Part shown: positions 47,080-56,676 of the stretch, piece by piece
How positions within the stretch are numbered: the first letter of the stretch is position 1
How the letters are laid out: each line of letters starts with the position of its first letter
Assembly (NCBI RefSeq): GCF_030295975.1
Contig: NZ_AP027364.1
Location: forward strand, 2,852,001 to 2,916,000
From: Thalassotalea atypica
GTDB lineage: Bacteria > Pseudomonadota > Gammaproteobacteria > Enterobacterales > Alteromonadaceae
Length of the DNA stretch: 64,000 nucleotides
Reading direction: 5' to 3'
Notes under the pieces: generated by a model
Told to the model about the DNA's origin: nothing
The model's database searches: none
Seen by the model: the letters and a program-made list of their open reading frames with translations, nothing else
Position numbers and translations under genes: made by a program

Positions 47080-47975
47080 TATTCTATTGTCTTGTAACCT
47101 GGTGCAATTGCTAAATTTTCTGCACCATAAAGTGTTTGTCTATTCCTAAGCCAAAGTTGATACTCGCCGCCTATTAACGATGCATTTTCAGTACAATCAA
47201 CATTCCAACGACGCAGTAAATATCCTGCTAGTGCTGCTCTCACATTCAGCTCTAAAACACCTTTGTCCATGGCATAATCCATTTGAATAGCGGTAGCGTG
47301 TTCTATGTTGTTAGGATGCGGAACTAACTGAAGTGGCATCATGCGCATCCATTGATTATCTTCTAACTTATCTTCATGATTTTGAAGTACATCGTCTTTA
47401 ATAGTGACTTTACTGATACGGGTAAGAACAAAATCCCTGAATGAATTTGATTTGCGATCAAAAGCTCGAACATGCCATCTTAGTCCATTATCAATAATAC
47501 TATGGGGCACTAACTCTCTTGCAGCGGAGCCACTAGAAAGTGAAGTATAAATAATACTTACTGCCTTATTATTGAGGATAGACTGGACTAGTTTAGCTAC
47601 GATGAATATATCTGGCACATTCAGTTGGCTAGGGGCATCCACGGGAAAATTAATATCGCCAATAGCATCAAAACCATCGGTAATATTGTTCGCTAACTTA
47701 ACAAGTGTTTTTCGGGCATCGTGCTTAAATAAAGGTTTGAACAGCTTTGTTTGGCAGTACATTTTAGCTGGATTATCAAAATCACAATTTTTTGGAGCTA
47801 ATTCTCGGTATAGGGCAATATCCCTTGTCGCATTAGCCATCCCCATTTGAAATTTTGAAGTTAAATCGCTACGTACAAACGTCCCTTTAAACATCAATAA
47901 GAAATCGATAAAGGCTAATCTTTGTTTCTGAGCGAAGCTAACTTCTTCAAGTTTTTTATTATTGTTATTACTCAT
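47079..47975 (-). CDS. WYL-domain (BrxR/CapW-type) regulator heading the helicase-AIPR-Mod-Res operon
   Basis: This is a 298-residue protein. It has an N-terminal winged helix (GTFVRSDLTSKFQMGMANATRDIAL), a WYL core (VSIIYTSLSSGSAARELVPHS, then GLRWHVRAFDRKSNSFRDFVL) and a C-terminal region. It is a distant homologue of the other WYL regulator in this island. Here it is the first gene of the operon it probably controls, so autorepression is expected. No ribosome binding site is evident before the ATG. Confidence 0.85.
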   Translation of the reverse strand: MSNNNNKKLEEVSFAQKQRLAFIDFLLMFKGTFVRSDLTSKFQMGMANATRDIALYRELAPKNCDFDNPAKMYCQTKLFKPLFKHDARKTLVKLANNITDGFDAIGDINFPVDAPSQLNVPDIFIVAKLVQSILNNKAVSIIYTSLSSGSAARELVPHSIIDNGLRWHVRAFDRKSNSFRDFVLTRISKVTIKDDVLQNHEDKLEDNQWMRMMPLQLVPHPNNIEHATAIQMDYAMDKGVLELNVRAALAGYLLRRWNVDCTENASLIGGEYQLWLRNRQTLYGAENLAIAPGYKTIE

Positions 47976-48107
47976 ATCATCATGTCAGCTATTAGGATTG
48001 ATTTCAAAACATCATCAATTTGATTAAGTGCTAATCTTCGCACAATTTAGGACTATGTCAATCGTAAAAATATTGGATTTCAGTTACTTTTTGTACGGTT
48101 AATAGAA

Positions 48108-48227
48108 TTACTCACTTGGGAATAACCAATGCCAGAAACCATTCCATACTTTGATAACCAGATAGATGATTAAAACTGCCCAAATAATATTAATTATGAA
48201 GCCTAAAATGCTAGATACGCTCTCCAC
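48108..48227 (-). CDS. 39-residue single-helix membrane protein coupled to the HEPN gene
   Basis: A GTG at 48227 follows a full AAGGAGGT ribosome binding site that overlaps the HEPN stop codon. The 39 residues contain one transmembrane helix (ILGFIINIIWAVLIIYLVI) and an aromatic C-terminal tail (VWNGFWHWLFPSE). The close spacing (9 bp) means it is made together with the HEPN protein. It may be an immunity/antitoxin or an effector peptide; this is inference. The size and shape resemble type I toxin-like membrane peptides. Confidence 0.65.
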   Translation of the reverse strand: MESVSSILGFIINIIWAVLIIYLVIKVWNGFWHWLFPSE

Positions 48228-48236
48228 ATTACCTCC

Positions 48237-48896
48237 TTAGCACTCAACAACAGGAAAGCATGGCTCGCCCCAAAGTTCATTCGAACTGTCCATCATTATT
48301 GTAATAACAGATGGTACAAATTTACTCATGAAAGCAACAGCATCACGCATTTGGTCCCTGTTAACTGCACTGTTCCATGTTGCACCACCATGCATTATTT
48401 GATTACGTAACGTATATAAACGAGAGAATATTACGGATAGGACTGCTGAGGTGTTTTTGTGACCTAGTGCCTTATGTGCGAAAGCATTAGCGGTTTTAAA
48501 ATCATCTTGCCATTCTTGCTCTGATTTTTTGTTATTGTGAAAGTCCCAGAATGGTTGAAATACATATTGGTTACTAAGAAGCACCCTAATACTACTGGTG
48601 AACTCTTTCCAGACTAGGTCTGATAGTAAGCTACCTTTATCTAACTGGCATAACCTATCAATAAAATTTCGAAAGGTTTCTTGTTCGGTGAAGCGGTGGT
48701 GGTTATCTATTTCATTGGCATATGCCGCATTAAAGGCTATCCATAAGAAAATAAACTGCGCGTCTTGGTCACCTTCAGCTTGCTCGGCTCGATCTAACCA
48801 GCTTAAAGCTCGATGTACTCGAAGGTTTAAGTTTAAAGGATAATTATCACGCTCTTTACGCTGTCGTTCTTTTAAATTTTTATACGTTAAAATCAT
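48237..48896 (-). CDS. HEPN-domain protein (putative RNase)
   Basis: This is a 219-residue helical protein. The HEPN signature R-N-x(3)-H is present as LRNQIMHGG (Arg164, Asn165, His169). HEPN proteins with this motif are commonly metal-independent RNases in toxin-antitoxin and abortive-infection systems. An upstream helical half (FIFLWIAFNAAYANEI) fits the Apea-like HEPN subfamily. It is coupled to a 39-residue membrane protein and is the rightmost cargo gene of the element. The RNase role is inferred from the motif. Confidence 0.75.
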   Translation of the reverse strand: MILTYKNLKERQRKERDNYPLNLNLRVHRALSWLDRAEQAEGDQDAQFIFLWIAFNAAYANEIDNHHRFTEQETFRNFIDRLCQLDKGSLLSDLVWKEFTSSIRVLLSNQYVFQPFWDFHNNKKSEQEWQDDFKTANAFAHKALGHKNTSAVLSVIFSRLYTLRNQIMHGGATWNSAVNRDQMRDAVAFMSKFVPSVITIMMDSSNELWGEPCFPVVEC

Positions 48897-48992
48897 AAAT
48901 ACTTCCCTGTTTTATATGCTAATTGTCCTATAATCACTTAATAATATTAATAAGCAAACCCTATTTAGTAGTTATTTTGACTTTAAAAACAA

Positions 48993-49019
48993 AAAAGCGA
49001 ACTATAAAAGTTCGCTTTT
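48993..49019. terminator. Bidirectional terminator-like hairpin inside the right end
   Basis: AAAAGCGAACT (48993-49003) pairs perfectly with AGTTCGCTTTT (49009-49019) over a 5-base loop with A and T runs. It would stop transcripts leaving gcvP and insulate the element cargo. Confidence 0.75.
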
Positions 49020-49037
49020 CAAATAAACAATTCCAGA

Positions 49038-49105
49038 GTTTCCAACTAGATTTGTCGGTTTCCAACTAGATCTGATCGGTTTCCAACTAGAATTGTCGTG
49101 ATCAA
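49038..49105 (-). repeat. Right end: terminal repeat plus three tandem TnsB-site-like motifs
   Basis: Reading inward on the minus strand, TTGATCACGACA is followed by three motifs ending CTAGTTGGAAAC, at 49079-49104, 49058-49077 and 49038-49056 (20-21-bp spacing). The prefix before CTAGTTGGAAAC is GACAATT, ATCAGAT or GACAAAT. The outer edge is 8 bp from the gcvP stop codon. Confidence 0.7.
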
Positions 49106-49113
49106 TATGTTAA

Positions 49114-52002
49114 CTAGTCTTTATACGTATCCACACTTGGACATGAACAAATTAAGTTTCTGTCGCCGAATACGTCATCAATACGATTAACCGTTGGCCA
49201 GAATTTATTCGCTGCTGCCGCAGGTACTGGGAATACCGCTTCACCTACGGTGTAAGCACGATCCCATGCTGGGTCGGTAATATCTGCTAGCGTATGCGGC
49301 GCATTGTGCAGTGGGTTGTTTTCAACCGTCCACTCACCCTGCTCTACTTTGCGAATTTCATCACGAATACAGGTCATCGCTTCAATGAAACGATCAAGCT
49401 CTGGTTTTGCTTCTGATTCCGTTGGCTCAATCATTAACGTACCCGCTACTGGGAACGACATAGTCGGCGCATGGAAGCCGTAATCCATTAAGCGTTTAGC
49501 AACGTCCATTTCAGTAATGCCTGACGCTTCTTTAAGTGGGCGTAAATCAACAATACATTCGTGCGCTACGCGGCCATTGTTACCTGTGTATAGAATTGGG
49601 TAATGTTGGCTTAACTTGTGCGCTAAGTAGTTAGCGTTAGTAATCGCGTATTTGGTTGAATCAGTTACGCCTTTTTTACCTAACATCGCAATGTAAAGGT
49701 AAGAAATACACAAAATACCTGCACTACCAAAAGGTGCCGCCGATACGGCGCCGTTACCTTTAGTGCTTTCATCAACATTGATTAGGGCATGGTCTGGTAA
49801 GAACGGGGCAAGGTGTTTTTTAACACCGATTGGACCCATACCTGGGCCACCGCCGCCGTGTGGAATAGCGAAAGTTTTGTGTAAGTTTAAGTGAGAAACG
49901 TCAGCACCGATAAAACCAGGTGATGTAATACCTACTTGTGCGTTCATGTTTGCGCCATCAAGGTACACTTGGCCGCCGTTGTCGTGAATGATTTCACAAA
50001 TTTCACGAATGGTTTCTTCGTATACACCGTGTGTAGACGGGTATGTGATCATGATACAAGAAAGGTTGTCGCGTAACTCTTCAGCTTTCGCTTTCAGGTC
50101 GCTCATATCAACGTTACCGCTCTTGTCACAATCAACAACAACGACTTTCATGCCTACCATTTGTGCTGACGCAGGGTTAGTACCGTGAGCAGACGAAGGA
50201 ATTAAACAGATGTTACGGTGAGCATCACCGCGGCTCTCATGGTATTTTTGAATCGCGATTAAACCTGCGTATTCACCTTGTGCGCCAGAGTTAGGTTGCA
50301 TTGACATCGCATCGTAACCCGTTAGCTCAACTAACCACTTATCAAGCTCATCAATCATGTGCTTGTAGCCTTGCGCTTGGTCAACAGGTGCAAATGGGTG
50401 CATGTTGGCAAATTCAGGCCATGATACTGGGATCATTTGTGCCGTCGCGTTTAACTTCATGGTACATGAACCCAATGAAATCATTGAGTGATTAAGCGCT
50501 AAATCTTTGTTTTCTAACTTCTTGATGTAACGTAGCATCTCAGTTTCTGAGTGATACGAATTAAATACTGGGTGCGTTAAAATTTCAGATTCACGAACAA
50601 GCGATGCTGGAATTGAAGCATGATCACAATCAATAATTTGTTGGTCTAGTGCAGCAACATCAAGGCCGTGTCCTTCGCCGAGTAAAATATCAAACAAGTT
50701 AGCTACGTTTTCACGGGTGGTTGTTTCATCTAATGAAACCGATACTTTACCTTCAACGTCAGTACGTAAGTTAACGCCTTTTGCTAATGCACGAGAAACA
50801 ATTTCTTCTTTGTTGCTTAACGTAAAGGTTAAGGTGTCAAAGTAGTTTGCGTGATCAGCTTGTACGCCTTTAGTCGCCATACCTAAACATAAAATGTCAG
50901 TAAAACGGTGAATACGCTCAGCAATCACTTTTAAGCCTTTAGGACCATGGTAAACCGCGTAGAATGCCGCCATGTTCGCTAATAATACTTGTGCTGTACA
51001 AATGTTTGAGTTGGCTTTTTCACGGCGAATGTGTTGTTCACGTGTTTGCATTGCCATACGTAATGCAGCATTACCACGTGTATCTTTTGATACACCAATA
51101 ATACGACCCGGCATTGAACGCTTGTACTTGTCAGACGTAGTAAAGAAGGCAGCGTGTGGGCCACCGTAACCCATCGGTACACCAAAACGTTGGCTTGAAC
51201 CAATAACAACGTCAGCACCTAATTCGCCCGGTGCTTTTAATAACACTAAGCTCATGATATCTGCTGCTACAGCCACGATACCTTTTTTAGCATGTACTTT
51301 TTCGATTAGCTCAGAAATGTCAGACACTTCACCACTTGCCGCTGGATATTGTAATAACGCACCGAATACATCGTGGTTTTCAACATCATTTGCTGGCGCG
51401 ATAACTAAGTCAAAGCCAAAAAATTCTGCACGGTTTTTAACAACGTCAATGGTTTGTGGATAGACTTCTTCAGAAACAAAGAACAAGTTTGATTTTTTGT
51501 TTTTTGACACACGTTTCGCTAGTGCCATAGCTTCTGCAGCCGCGGTACCTTCATCAAGTAATGAAGCCGACGCTAGGTCCAAACCTGTAAGGTCTAAACA
51601 CATTTGTTGGTAGTTTAATAATGACTCTAAACGACCTTGAGCAATTTCTGGTTGGTATGGCGTATATGCCGTGTACCAGCCTGGGTTTTCTAGTACGTTT
51701 CTTAAAATTACGTTTGGCGTTAGTGTGCCATAGTAACCTAATCCAATGTGCGTGGTATTAACCACGTTCTTGCTTGCTACGGCTTTTAAGTCAGCTAATG
51801 CTTTGACTTCTGTTTTACTTTCTTCAATTGCAGGTAAATCAGCAAGACGAATATTCGCAGGCACAATCTCGTCAATTAATGCATCAACTGATTCTGCATT
51901 GATATCGTTTAACATGGCTTGTGTTTGTGCTTCGTCAGGGCCAATATGGCGACGGATAAAATCTTGAGTTTGCTCTAAATCTTTCAGAGTTTGAGTAGTC
52001 AT
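49114..52002 (-). CDS. gcvP: Glycine dehydrogenase (decarboxylating), P-protein
   Basis: This is a 962-residue P-protein of normal length, with both homologous halves fused in one chain. The pyridoxal phosphate lysine lies in [16 protein letters not shown] (about residue 710). It decarboxylates glycine and passes aminomethyl to the lipoyl arm of GcvH. It is the last gene of gcvT-gcvH-gcvP and sits 99 bp after gcvH, across a terminator-like hairpin. Its stop codon is 8 bp from the right end of the putative mobile element, and the coding sequence is intact. Confidence 0.97.
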   Translation of the reverse strand: MTTQTLKDLEQTQDFIRRHIGPDEAQTQAMLNDINAESVDALIDEIVPANIRLADLPAIEESKTEVKALADLKAVASKNVVNTTHIGLGYYGTLTPNVILRNVLENPGWYTAYTPYQPEIAQGRLESLLNYQQMCLDLTGLDLASASLLDEGTAAAEAMALAKRVSKNKKSNLFFVSEEVYPQTIDVVKNRAEFFGFDLVIAPANDVENHDVFGALLQYPAASGEVSDISELIEKVHAKKGIVAVAADIMSLVLLKAPGELGADVVIGSSQRFGVPMGYGGPHAAFFTTSDKYKRSMPGRIIGVSKDTRGNAALRMAMQTREQHIRREKANSNICTAQVLLANMAAFYAVYHGPKGLKVIAERIHRFTDILCLGMATKGVQADHANYFDTLTFTLSNKEEIVSRALAKGVNLRTDVEGKVSVSLDETTTRENVANLFDILLGEGHGLDVAALDQQIIDCDHASIPASLVRESEILTHPVFNSYHSETEMLRYIKKLENKDLALNHSMISLGSCTMKLNATAQMIPVSWPEFANMHPFAPVDQAQGYKHMIDELDKWLVELTGYDAMSMQPNSGAQGEYAGLIAIQKYHESRGDAHRNICLIPSSAHGTNPASAQMVGMKVVVVDCDKSGNVDMSDLKAKAEELRDNLSCIMITYPSTHGVYEETIREICEIIHDNGGQVYLDGANMNAQVGITSPGFIGADVSHLNLHKTFAIPHGGGGPGMGPIGVKKHLAPFLPDHALINVDESTKGNGAVSAAPFGSAGILCISYLYIAMLGKKGVTDSTKYAITNANYLAHKLSQHYPILYTGNNGRVAHECIVDLRPLKEASGITEMDVAKRLMDYGFHAPTMSFPVAGTLMIEPTESEAKPELDRFIEAMTCIRDEIRKVEQGEWTVENNPLHNAPHTLADITDPAWDRAYTVGEAVFPVPAAAANKFWPTVNRIDDVFGDRNLICSCPSVDTYKD

Positions 52003-52052
52003 AAAACAGCTTCGCTTTCGTATTTTATAAGTAAAGTATCGATAATAAAAAA

Positions 52053-52079
52053 GAAAGCCCCGAACAGTGTCCGAGGCTC
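52053..52079 (-). terminator. Terminator-like hairpin between gcvH and gcvP
   Basis: On the minus strand AGCCTCGG (from 52078) pairs with CGGGGCT ending at 52056, with one mismatch, and is followed by TTCTTTTTTA. It lies inside the gcv operon and could lower gcvP relative to gcvT-gcvH or mark a separate gcvP promoter. Confidence 0.65.
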
Positions 52080-52101
52080 TTATCTATTTGTTAATTAACG
52101 A

Positions 52102-52491
52102 TTAGTCTTCGTCAATTGAGTTTTCATAACCTTCAGCGTCAAGCAAGTTATCTAACTCACCCGCATCTTCAATTTTAACTTTGAACATCCAACCGTCGCC
52201 GAATGCGTCTGAGTTTACTAACTCTGGTGAATCTTCTAAATCTTCGTTTACTTCTACCACTTCACCCGTAATCGGTGCATAGATATCAGAAGCTGCTTTA
52301 ACAGATTCAGCTACGGCAACGTCGTCGCCAGTGCTGATGTTGTCGCCTACATCTGGTAGTTCAACAAATACCATGTCACCTAATAATTCTTGTGCATGCT
52401 CAGTGATACCAACGGTTACAATACCGTTGCCTTCATTACGTACCCACTCATGAGAAGTAGCGTATTTTAACTCAGAAGGAATGTTGCTCAT
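52102..52491 (-). CDS. gcvH: Glycine cleavage system H protein
   Basis: This is a 129-residue protein with the lipoylation site in [15 protein letters not shown] (Lys65). It carries the aminomethyl group between the P and T proteins. Length and sequence are typical. It lies between gcvT (121-bp gap) and gcvP. Confidence 0.97.
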   Translation of the reverse strand: MSNIPSELKYATSHEWVRNEGNGIVTVGITEHAQELLGDMVFVELPDVGDNISTGDDVAVAESVKAASDIYAPITGEVVEVNEDLEDSPELVNSDAFGDGWMFKVKIEDAGELDNLLDAEGYENSIDED

Positions 52492-52612
52492 TTTTATGTT
52501 CCTAAATTTAATCTGTGAATTCTGTGTGATTTAAGTAAGCGAAGTAAATACCCTATAAAATATAGAGGATTTACTGCACTAATCAATAACTTTTCTTTGA
52601 TCTAAACAGCGA

Positions 52613-53701
52613 TTAAAACGCTTTTTTACCATTACGAGCAAAAGACGGTCTAATGACTTTTACATCTACTAATTTTTTACGCATTTCAACTTGAACAGTG
52701 TCTTCAAGTTTAACACTGCGTGGTACACGCGCCATGGCAATTGAATGACCTAAGGTTGGCGAAAAAGTACCTGATGTTATCACGCCTTCACCGTGTTCGG
52801 TGATCACTTTTAAGCCTGTACGTAATACACCTTTTTCTTCTAACACTAAACCAACAAGTTTAGGTTGGTCGCCCGCTGCACGTTGTGTCGCTAATACCTC
52901 ACGACCGATAAAGTCGCGGTCTTCAGGCTCCCAGCTAATTGTCCATGCCATATTAGCAGCAAGTGGAGAGACTGAGTCATCCATGTCTAAACCGTATAGG
53001 TTCATACCTGCTTCTAAGCGTAATGTATCGCGAGCACCCAAACCACATGGTTTAACACCAGCGTCTAGTAATTGTTGCCATAAGTCAGCAGCTTGCTCTG
53101 CTGGTAAAGCAATTTCATAACCTGCTTCACCCGTGTAACCTGTAGTCGCGATGAACAAATCACCCGCTTGTGCTGAAAAGAATGGCTTCATGCCATCAAC
53201 CGCTTGAGTTTGTTCAGCATTTAATAATGTGGCAACTTTTGCTTTTGCTTGTGGACCTTGTACGGCGATCATCGCAAATTCAGGACGTTCTGTAATAGAG
53301 ACGCTGTATGCGCTAGCTTGCTCGTTTATCCACGCTAAGTCTTTTTCACGTGTTGCTGAGTTTACTACTAAACGGTAATCCGTTTCAGTAAAGTAATAAA
53401 CGATCAAGTCGTCTATTACGCCGCCTTCATGATTACACATGCCGGTATAAAGTGCTTTACCTGCAACATCTAATTTAGCAACATCGTTGATCACTAAACG
53501 ACGCAAAAATGCTTGTGCGTCATCGCCTTTAATATCAACAATGGTCATGTGTGATACGTCAAACATACCAGCGTCTTGACGAACAGCGTGATGTTCTTCG
53601 ATTTGAGAGCCGTAATTAATCGGCATTTCCCAACCGTGGAAATCTACCATTTTTGCACTTGATTCTAAGTGCTTTGCATGCAATACCGTTTTGTTGGTCA
53701 T
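52613..53701 (-). CDS. gcvT: Aminomethyltransferase, T protein
   Basis: This is a 362-residue folate-dependent T protein with a typical N-terminus ([20 protein letters not shown]) and the conserved motifs DVSHM and [17 protein letters not shown]. It transfers the methylene unit to tetrahydrofolate and releases ammonia. It heads the gcvT-gcvH-gcvP operon. The leader (53,702-53,930) lacks the conserved core of a glycine riboswitch but has a 7-bp hairpin (53747-53766). Confidence 0.96.
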   Translation of the reverse strand: MTNKTVLHAKHLESSAKMVDFHGWEMPINYGSQIEEHHAVRQDAGMFDVSHMTIVDIKGDDAQAFLRRLVINDVAKLDVAGKALYTGMCNHEGGVIDDLIVYYFTETDYRLVVNSATREKDLAWINEQASAYSVSITERPEFAMIAVQGPQAKAKVATLLNAEQTQAVDGMKPFFSAQAGDLFIATTGYTGEAGYEIALPAEQAADLWQQLLDAGVKPCGLGARDTLRLEAGMNLYGLDMDDSVSPLAANMAWTISWEPEDRDFIGREVLATQRAAGDQPKLVGLVLEEKGVLRTGLKVITEHGEGVITSGTFSPTLGHSIAMARVPRSVKLEDTVQVEMRKKLVDVKVIRPSFARNGKKAF

Positions 53702-54081
53702 GTGACTGTTTCACTCATGTTGTAGGCCGTTCCTATGTTCTGCTTTCTTGCTCTAAATTGAGCAAGCTTTTTGAAAATAGGCGATAGACCAGAGATTTAC
53801 AAAAATTGCGCAGAATTATATGTGACAAACTTCGTTGATTCAACAACTCTTATCACAAGTATCACTCACAAATACTGCTTAACAGCACCTTTTCCGAATA
53901 TAATTTCATAAAAGCACAATATAAAATATTTAACACAAAATAAAAAAGCGGCGTATAGCCGCTTTCGTGATTAATTCTTGAAAATTATTTAACTGTTCAA
54001 TTGGTCAAGTTTTTAGTGTTTTTTCACATATTTAGCTAACATCAAGTAGAGTGCTTAATCGTTAAGGATGAGCCGCAACTA
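53702..54081. other. gcvT leader and promoter region
   Basis: This 380-bp region separates ubiI from gcvT. It contains the ubiI terminator (53935-53965) and a leader hairpin CTTGCTC/GAGCAAG (53747-53766). No glycine riboswitch core is visible, so control is more likely by protein regulators. Confidence 0.55.
53935..53965 (-). terminator. Rho-independent terminator of the pepP-ubiH-ubiI operon
   Basis: On the minus strand AAAGCGGC (53965-53958) pairs perfectly with GCCGCTTT (53952-53945) over a 5-base loop, followed by TTTATTTT. Confidence 0.88.
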
Positions 54082-55320
54082 TTACACGTGTTTTTTAGCC
54101 AGCTTTGGCAGGTCACTCTTTAATCCAAGCGCTTGTTTCACCATCAAAGACTTAACTGGTGTTATGGTGTCTAACACTTTCATGCCAACGCCTCGAATAA
54201 TATTCGTGACAGGGTGCCTTGGGGCAAATATTTGTTTGATGGCTTCCATTGCCATCACCATGTCAGACGCTTCTGCTCGGCGCCAGCGTGAATACTGTTT
54301 TAGCATCGCTTCATTACACCACAACTCATTTTTTCTTTGATATTGCTCGGCAATAATTTGTGCCAACGAGGATGCATCTAACAATCCTAAATTCACACCT
54401 TGTCCCGCTAACGGATGAATTGTATGGGCTGCGTCACCAACAAGCACAGCTTTGCCTTTTACAAAATCATGGGCTAGTCGCATCGTTAACGGAAAAGTCG
54501 CGGTTTCGCTCTCTAGGGAGATTTGCCCTAATTTACCATCACTTGCAGCGGTGATTTCTTTGTTAAATTCGTCAGTTGAAAGTCCGCATAATCGCTTGGC
54601 TTCACTGGGTGATGTTGACCACACAATTGACGCTAAATGTTCATTCCCCTGCTCGGTCGCAAGTGGCAAGAAGGCTAATGGGCCTGATTCTAAGAACACT
54701 TGCCACGCCGTGTTTTGATGGCCATGTTCAGCTTTAACTGTGGCAACAATAGCATGATGATCATAGTCTCGAAATGCAATCGGCATATCCACTTGCTGTC
54801 TTAACCATGAATTAGCGCCATCAGCGCCAATGACAAGTTTAGCAGTGATTGGCATTTGCGTGGTGAATGTGGCAAACACTTCACTATCACCCATGGCCAC
54901 ATTGGTGATTGGCTCTTGTGTATAAAATGTAATACCGTCGTCTGCTTGCGCTTTTTCCCATAAGGCAAAACGAATTGCTTTGTTTTCGATTATATGGCCA
55001 AGTTGTTCAAACTGCTTGCTTAGACCCAATGCTTGTAGATCAAAGTCCAGACTTCCAAATCCCTCCTTATCCCAAACATGCATGTGGTGATAAGCCTGAG
55101 CGCGTTGGCTAATAACCTCAGACCACACATCAAGGTTTTCAAAAATTTTCTGACTGGCCGCATTAATCGCACTAACCCTAAGCTCTGGCTCTTTTGTTAG
55201 TGGGCTGGCTGGTTGATTATCGACAATAGCAATGGTCAGTGATGTTTCTTTGCGGATCGCCAGAGCTAAGGTTAGCCCCACCATGCCGCCGCCAATAATC
55301 AGTAAATCGTATTTGTTCAT
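54082..55320 (-). CDS. ubiI: Ubiquinone biosynthesis FAD-dependent hydroxylase UbiI (VisC)
   Basis: This is a 412-residue flavoprotein monooxygenase with an N-terminal dinucleotide fold (LLIIGGGMVGLTLAL) and the FAD-binding motif GDAAHTIHPLAGQGVNLGLLD. UbiI hydroxylates the ring at C5. It is named from its place after ubiH, the order known in E. coli, since sequence alone separates UbiI from UbiH poorly. It starts 25 bp after ubiH. Confidence 0.85.
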   Translation of the reverse strand: MNKYDLLIIGGGMVGLTLALAIRKETSLTIAIVDNQPASPLTKEPELRVSAINAASQKIFENLDVWSEVISQRAQAYHHMHVWDKEGFGSLDFDLQALGLSKQFEQLGHIIENKAIRFALWEKAQADDGITFYTQEPITNVAMGDSEVFATFTTQMPITAKLVIGADGANSWLRQQVDMPIAFRDYDHHAIVATVKAEHGHQNTAWQVFLESGPLAFLPLATEQGNEHLASIVWSTSPSEAKRLCGLSTDEFNKEITAASDGKLGQISLESETATFPLTMRLAHDFVKGKAVLVGDAAHTIHPLAGQGVNLGLLDASSLAQIIAEQYQRKNELWCNEAMLKQYSRWRRAEASDMVMAMEAIKQIFAPRHPVTNIIRGVGMKVLDTITPVKSLMVKQALGLKSDLPKLAKKHV

Positions 55321-55345
55321 TGCCTACTCTTGAGTCATGAGTTTG

Positions 55346-56602
55346 CTACTTATAGCCCATTGTTTTTTCAACAAAGACATTTTGTAGAGGTGATAGATAA
55401 TTCATCGCTTTGAGCCCAATGTTACGTCCAGCAACCAGTGGACAATGCTGGTTAGAAAATAGGGTCACTAGTGAGTCCGTCAAGTTGATGACTTGGTTTT
55501 GGTCAATATCGCGTTCATTGGCATAGTTATTCAGCAGTGAAAACTGACCGATATCCTCATTGTTTAAAAAGGCCTGCTTGATTAGCTCAGCTAACGACTG
55601 CACATCCCTAACACCAAGATTAAAGCCCTGCCCAGCGATAGGATGTATAGTATGTGACGCATTTCCCACCAACGCCATACGATGAAACACTTGCTCATTT
55701 GCCTTTACTAAAACCAAAGGGTAAGTACTGCGTTTGCCAACATGGGTAATTTTGCCTAACCACTGGCCAAACGCTTCAGTCAATGCCTGAGCAAAGCTGT
55801 TGTCATCCAATTGGTTAATTTGCTCTGCTTTTTCTGGCGTTAGAGACCACACCAATGAACAGCGCCCTTTCGACAACGGCAACATGGCCAACGGGCCACT
55901 TTCCGTGAATCGCTCAAAGGCTAAATTTTGATGAAATTTTTCGGTACTGATATTAGCAATAACCGCAGATTGTTGATAATCGAAAAAGCTGTTTTGAATA
56001 TTAGCTTTTTTCCGACAAGATGAATGACCACCATCGCAACCTATTAATAGTGTTGACGTTAACTTCTCAGCTGATTCCAGCGTTAAATGCACTTGTTCTT
56101 TTTGCCATGTGATTTCGGCAATCTTATCAGGACAAAACCAACTAATATTAGTATGCGTTTTCAAGGCGTTAACTAAGCTTTTGCCAATTAACACCATTTC
56201 GATTACATAACCTAGCGCATTAACATTATGCTCTTTTGCGCTAATTCTCGCTTTACCGTAATGACCACGATCAGAAATATGTATGTCGGTAATAGCGGTT
56301 GCATCGGGTGCCAGTTCTGACCAAACATGTAAACGTTCAAGATAGGCCGCTGTGCCATGCGCTAACGCCAGCACACGATCATCAAAGGTCTGGGCGATAT
56401 TTTGTTTCACCGCTGTTGCTTCGACAATTGCAATAGACAACGATTTGCCTTGCGCATTTCTTAAAGACGCTAAACTTTGTGCCATTAATGCACCCGAAAG
56501 TCCGCCTCCAGCGATAACAACATCGAAATGTGTTGCTACTTTTGTTTTAGCTTGCTGTTCTGCGCTTGATTCTTCGTGTGCTTCGACAGGTTTTGTCGAC
56601 AT
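55346..56602 (-). CDS. ubiH: Ubiquinone biosynthesis FAD-dependent hydroxylase UbiH
   Basis: This is a 418-residue flavoprotein hydroxylase with FDVVIAGGGLSGALMAQSL and GNASHTIHPIAGQGFNLGVRD. About 20 extra residues precede the FAD fold. UbiH hydroxylates the ubiquinone precursor at C6. The position between pepP and ubiI matches E. coli and supports the name. Confidence 0.88.
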   Translation of the reverse strand: MSTKPVEAHEESSAEQQAKTKVATHFDVVIAGGGLSGALMAQSLASLRNAQGKSLSIAIVEATAVKQNIAQTFDDRVLALAHGTAAYLERLHVWSELAPDATAITDIHISDRGHYGKARISAKEHNVNALGYVIEMVLIGKSLVNALKTHTNISWFCPDKIAEITWQKEQVHLTLESAEKLTSTLLIGCDGGHSSCRKKANIQNSFFDYQQSAVIANISTEKFHQNLAFERFTESGPLAMLPLSKGRCSLVWSLTPEKAEQINQLDDNSFAQALTEAFGQWLGKITHVGKRSTYPLVLVKANEQVFHRMALVGNASHTIHPIAGQGFNLGVRDVQSLAELIKQAFLNNEDIGQFSLLNNYANERDIDQNQVINLTDSLVTLFSNQHCPLVAGRNIGLKAMNYLSPLQNVFVEKTMGYK

Positions 56603-56676
56603 ACTTGCTGTCCTCGCCGTCGCAAATACTATGGTTTAGTACTAGCGAGCCCCGTTTTTCGTTGGTTCTGCTTAAA

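Larger units (their letters stand above)
24792..49105. mobile_element. Putative Tn7-like element (transposase-less) carrying a defence island
   Basis: Both borders carry the terminal inverted repeat TTGATCACGACA (24792-24803; reverse complement at 49094-49105) followed inward by repeated motifs ending CTAGTTGGAAAC. The left end has three spaced copies over about 140 bp and the right end three copies at 20-21-bp spacing, the asymmetry known for TnsB sites in Tn7-like ends. The 24.3 kb between holds defence genes but no tnsA/B/C/D/E or other recombinase. No clear 5-bp target duplication is visible. The structure is seen; the Tn7-like assignment is an inference. Confidence 0.5.

Noticed and set aside
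36299-47975. BREX or DISARM assignment for the six-gene operon
   Set aside because: No PglZ, BrxC, DrmA, DrmB or DrmC homologue is present; only the WYL regulator and an SNF2-type helicase are shared in a general way.
49038-49104. Short CRISPR-like array (three 20-bp repeats)
   Set aside because: Units are contiguous without spacers and recur in inverted orientation at 24.8 kb, which fits transposon-end binding sites.
53702-53934. Glycine riboswitch upstream of gcvT
   Set aside because: The conserved riboswitch core elements could not be found on the transcribed strand; only a simple hairpin is present.
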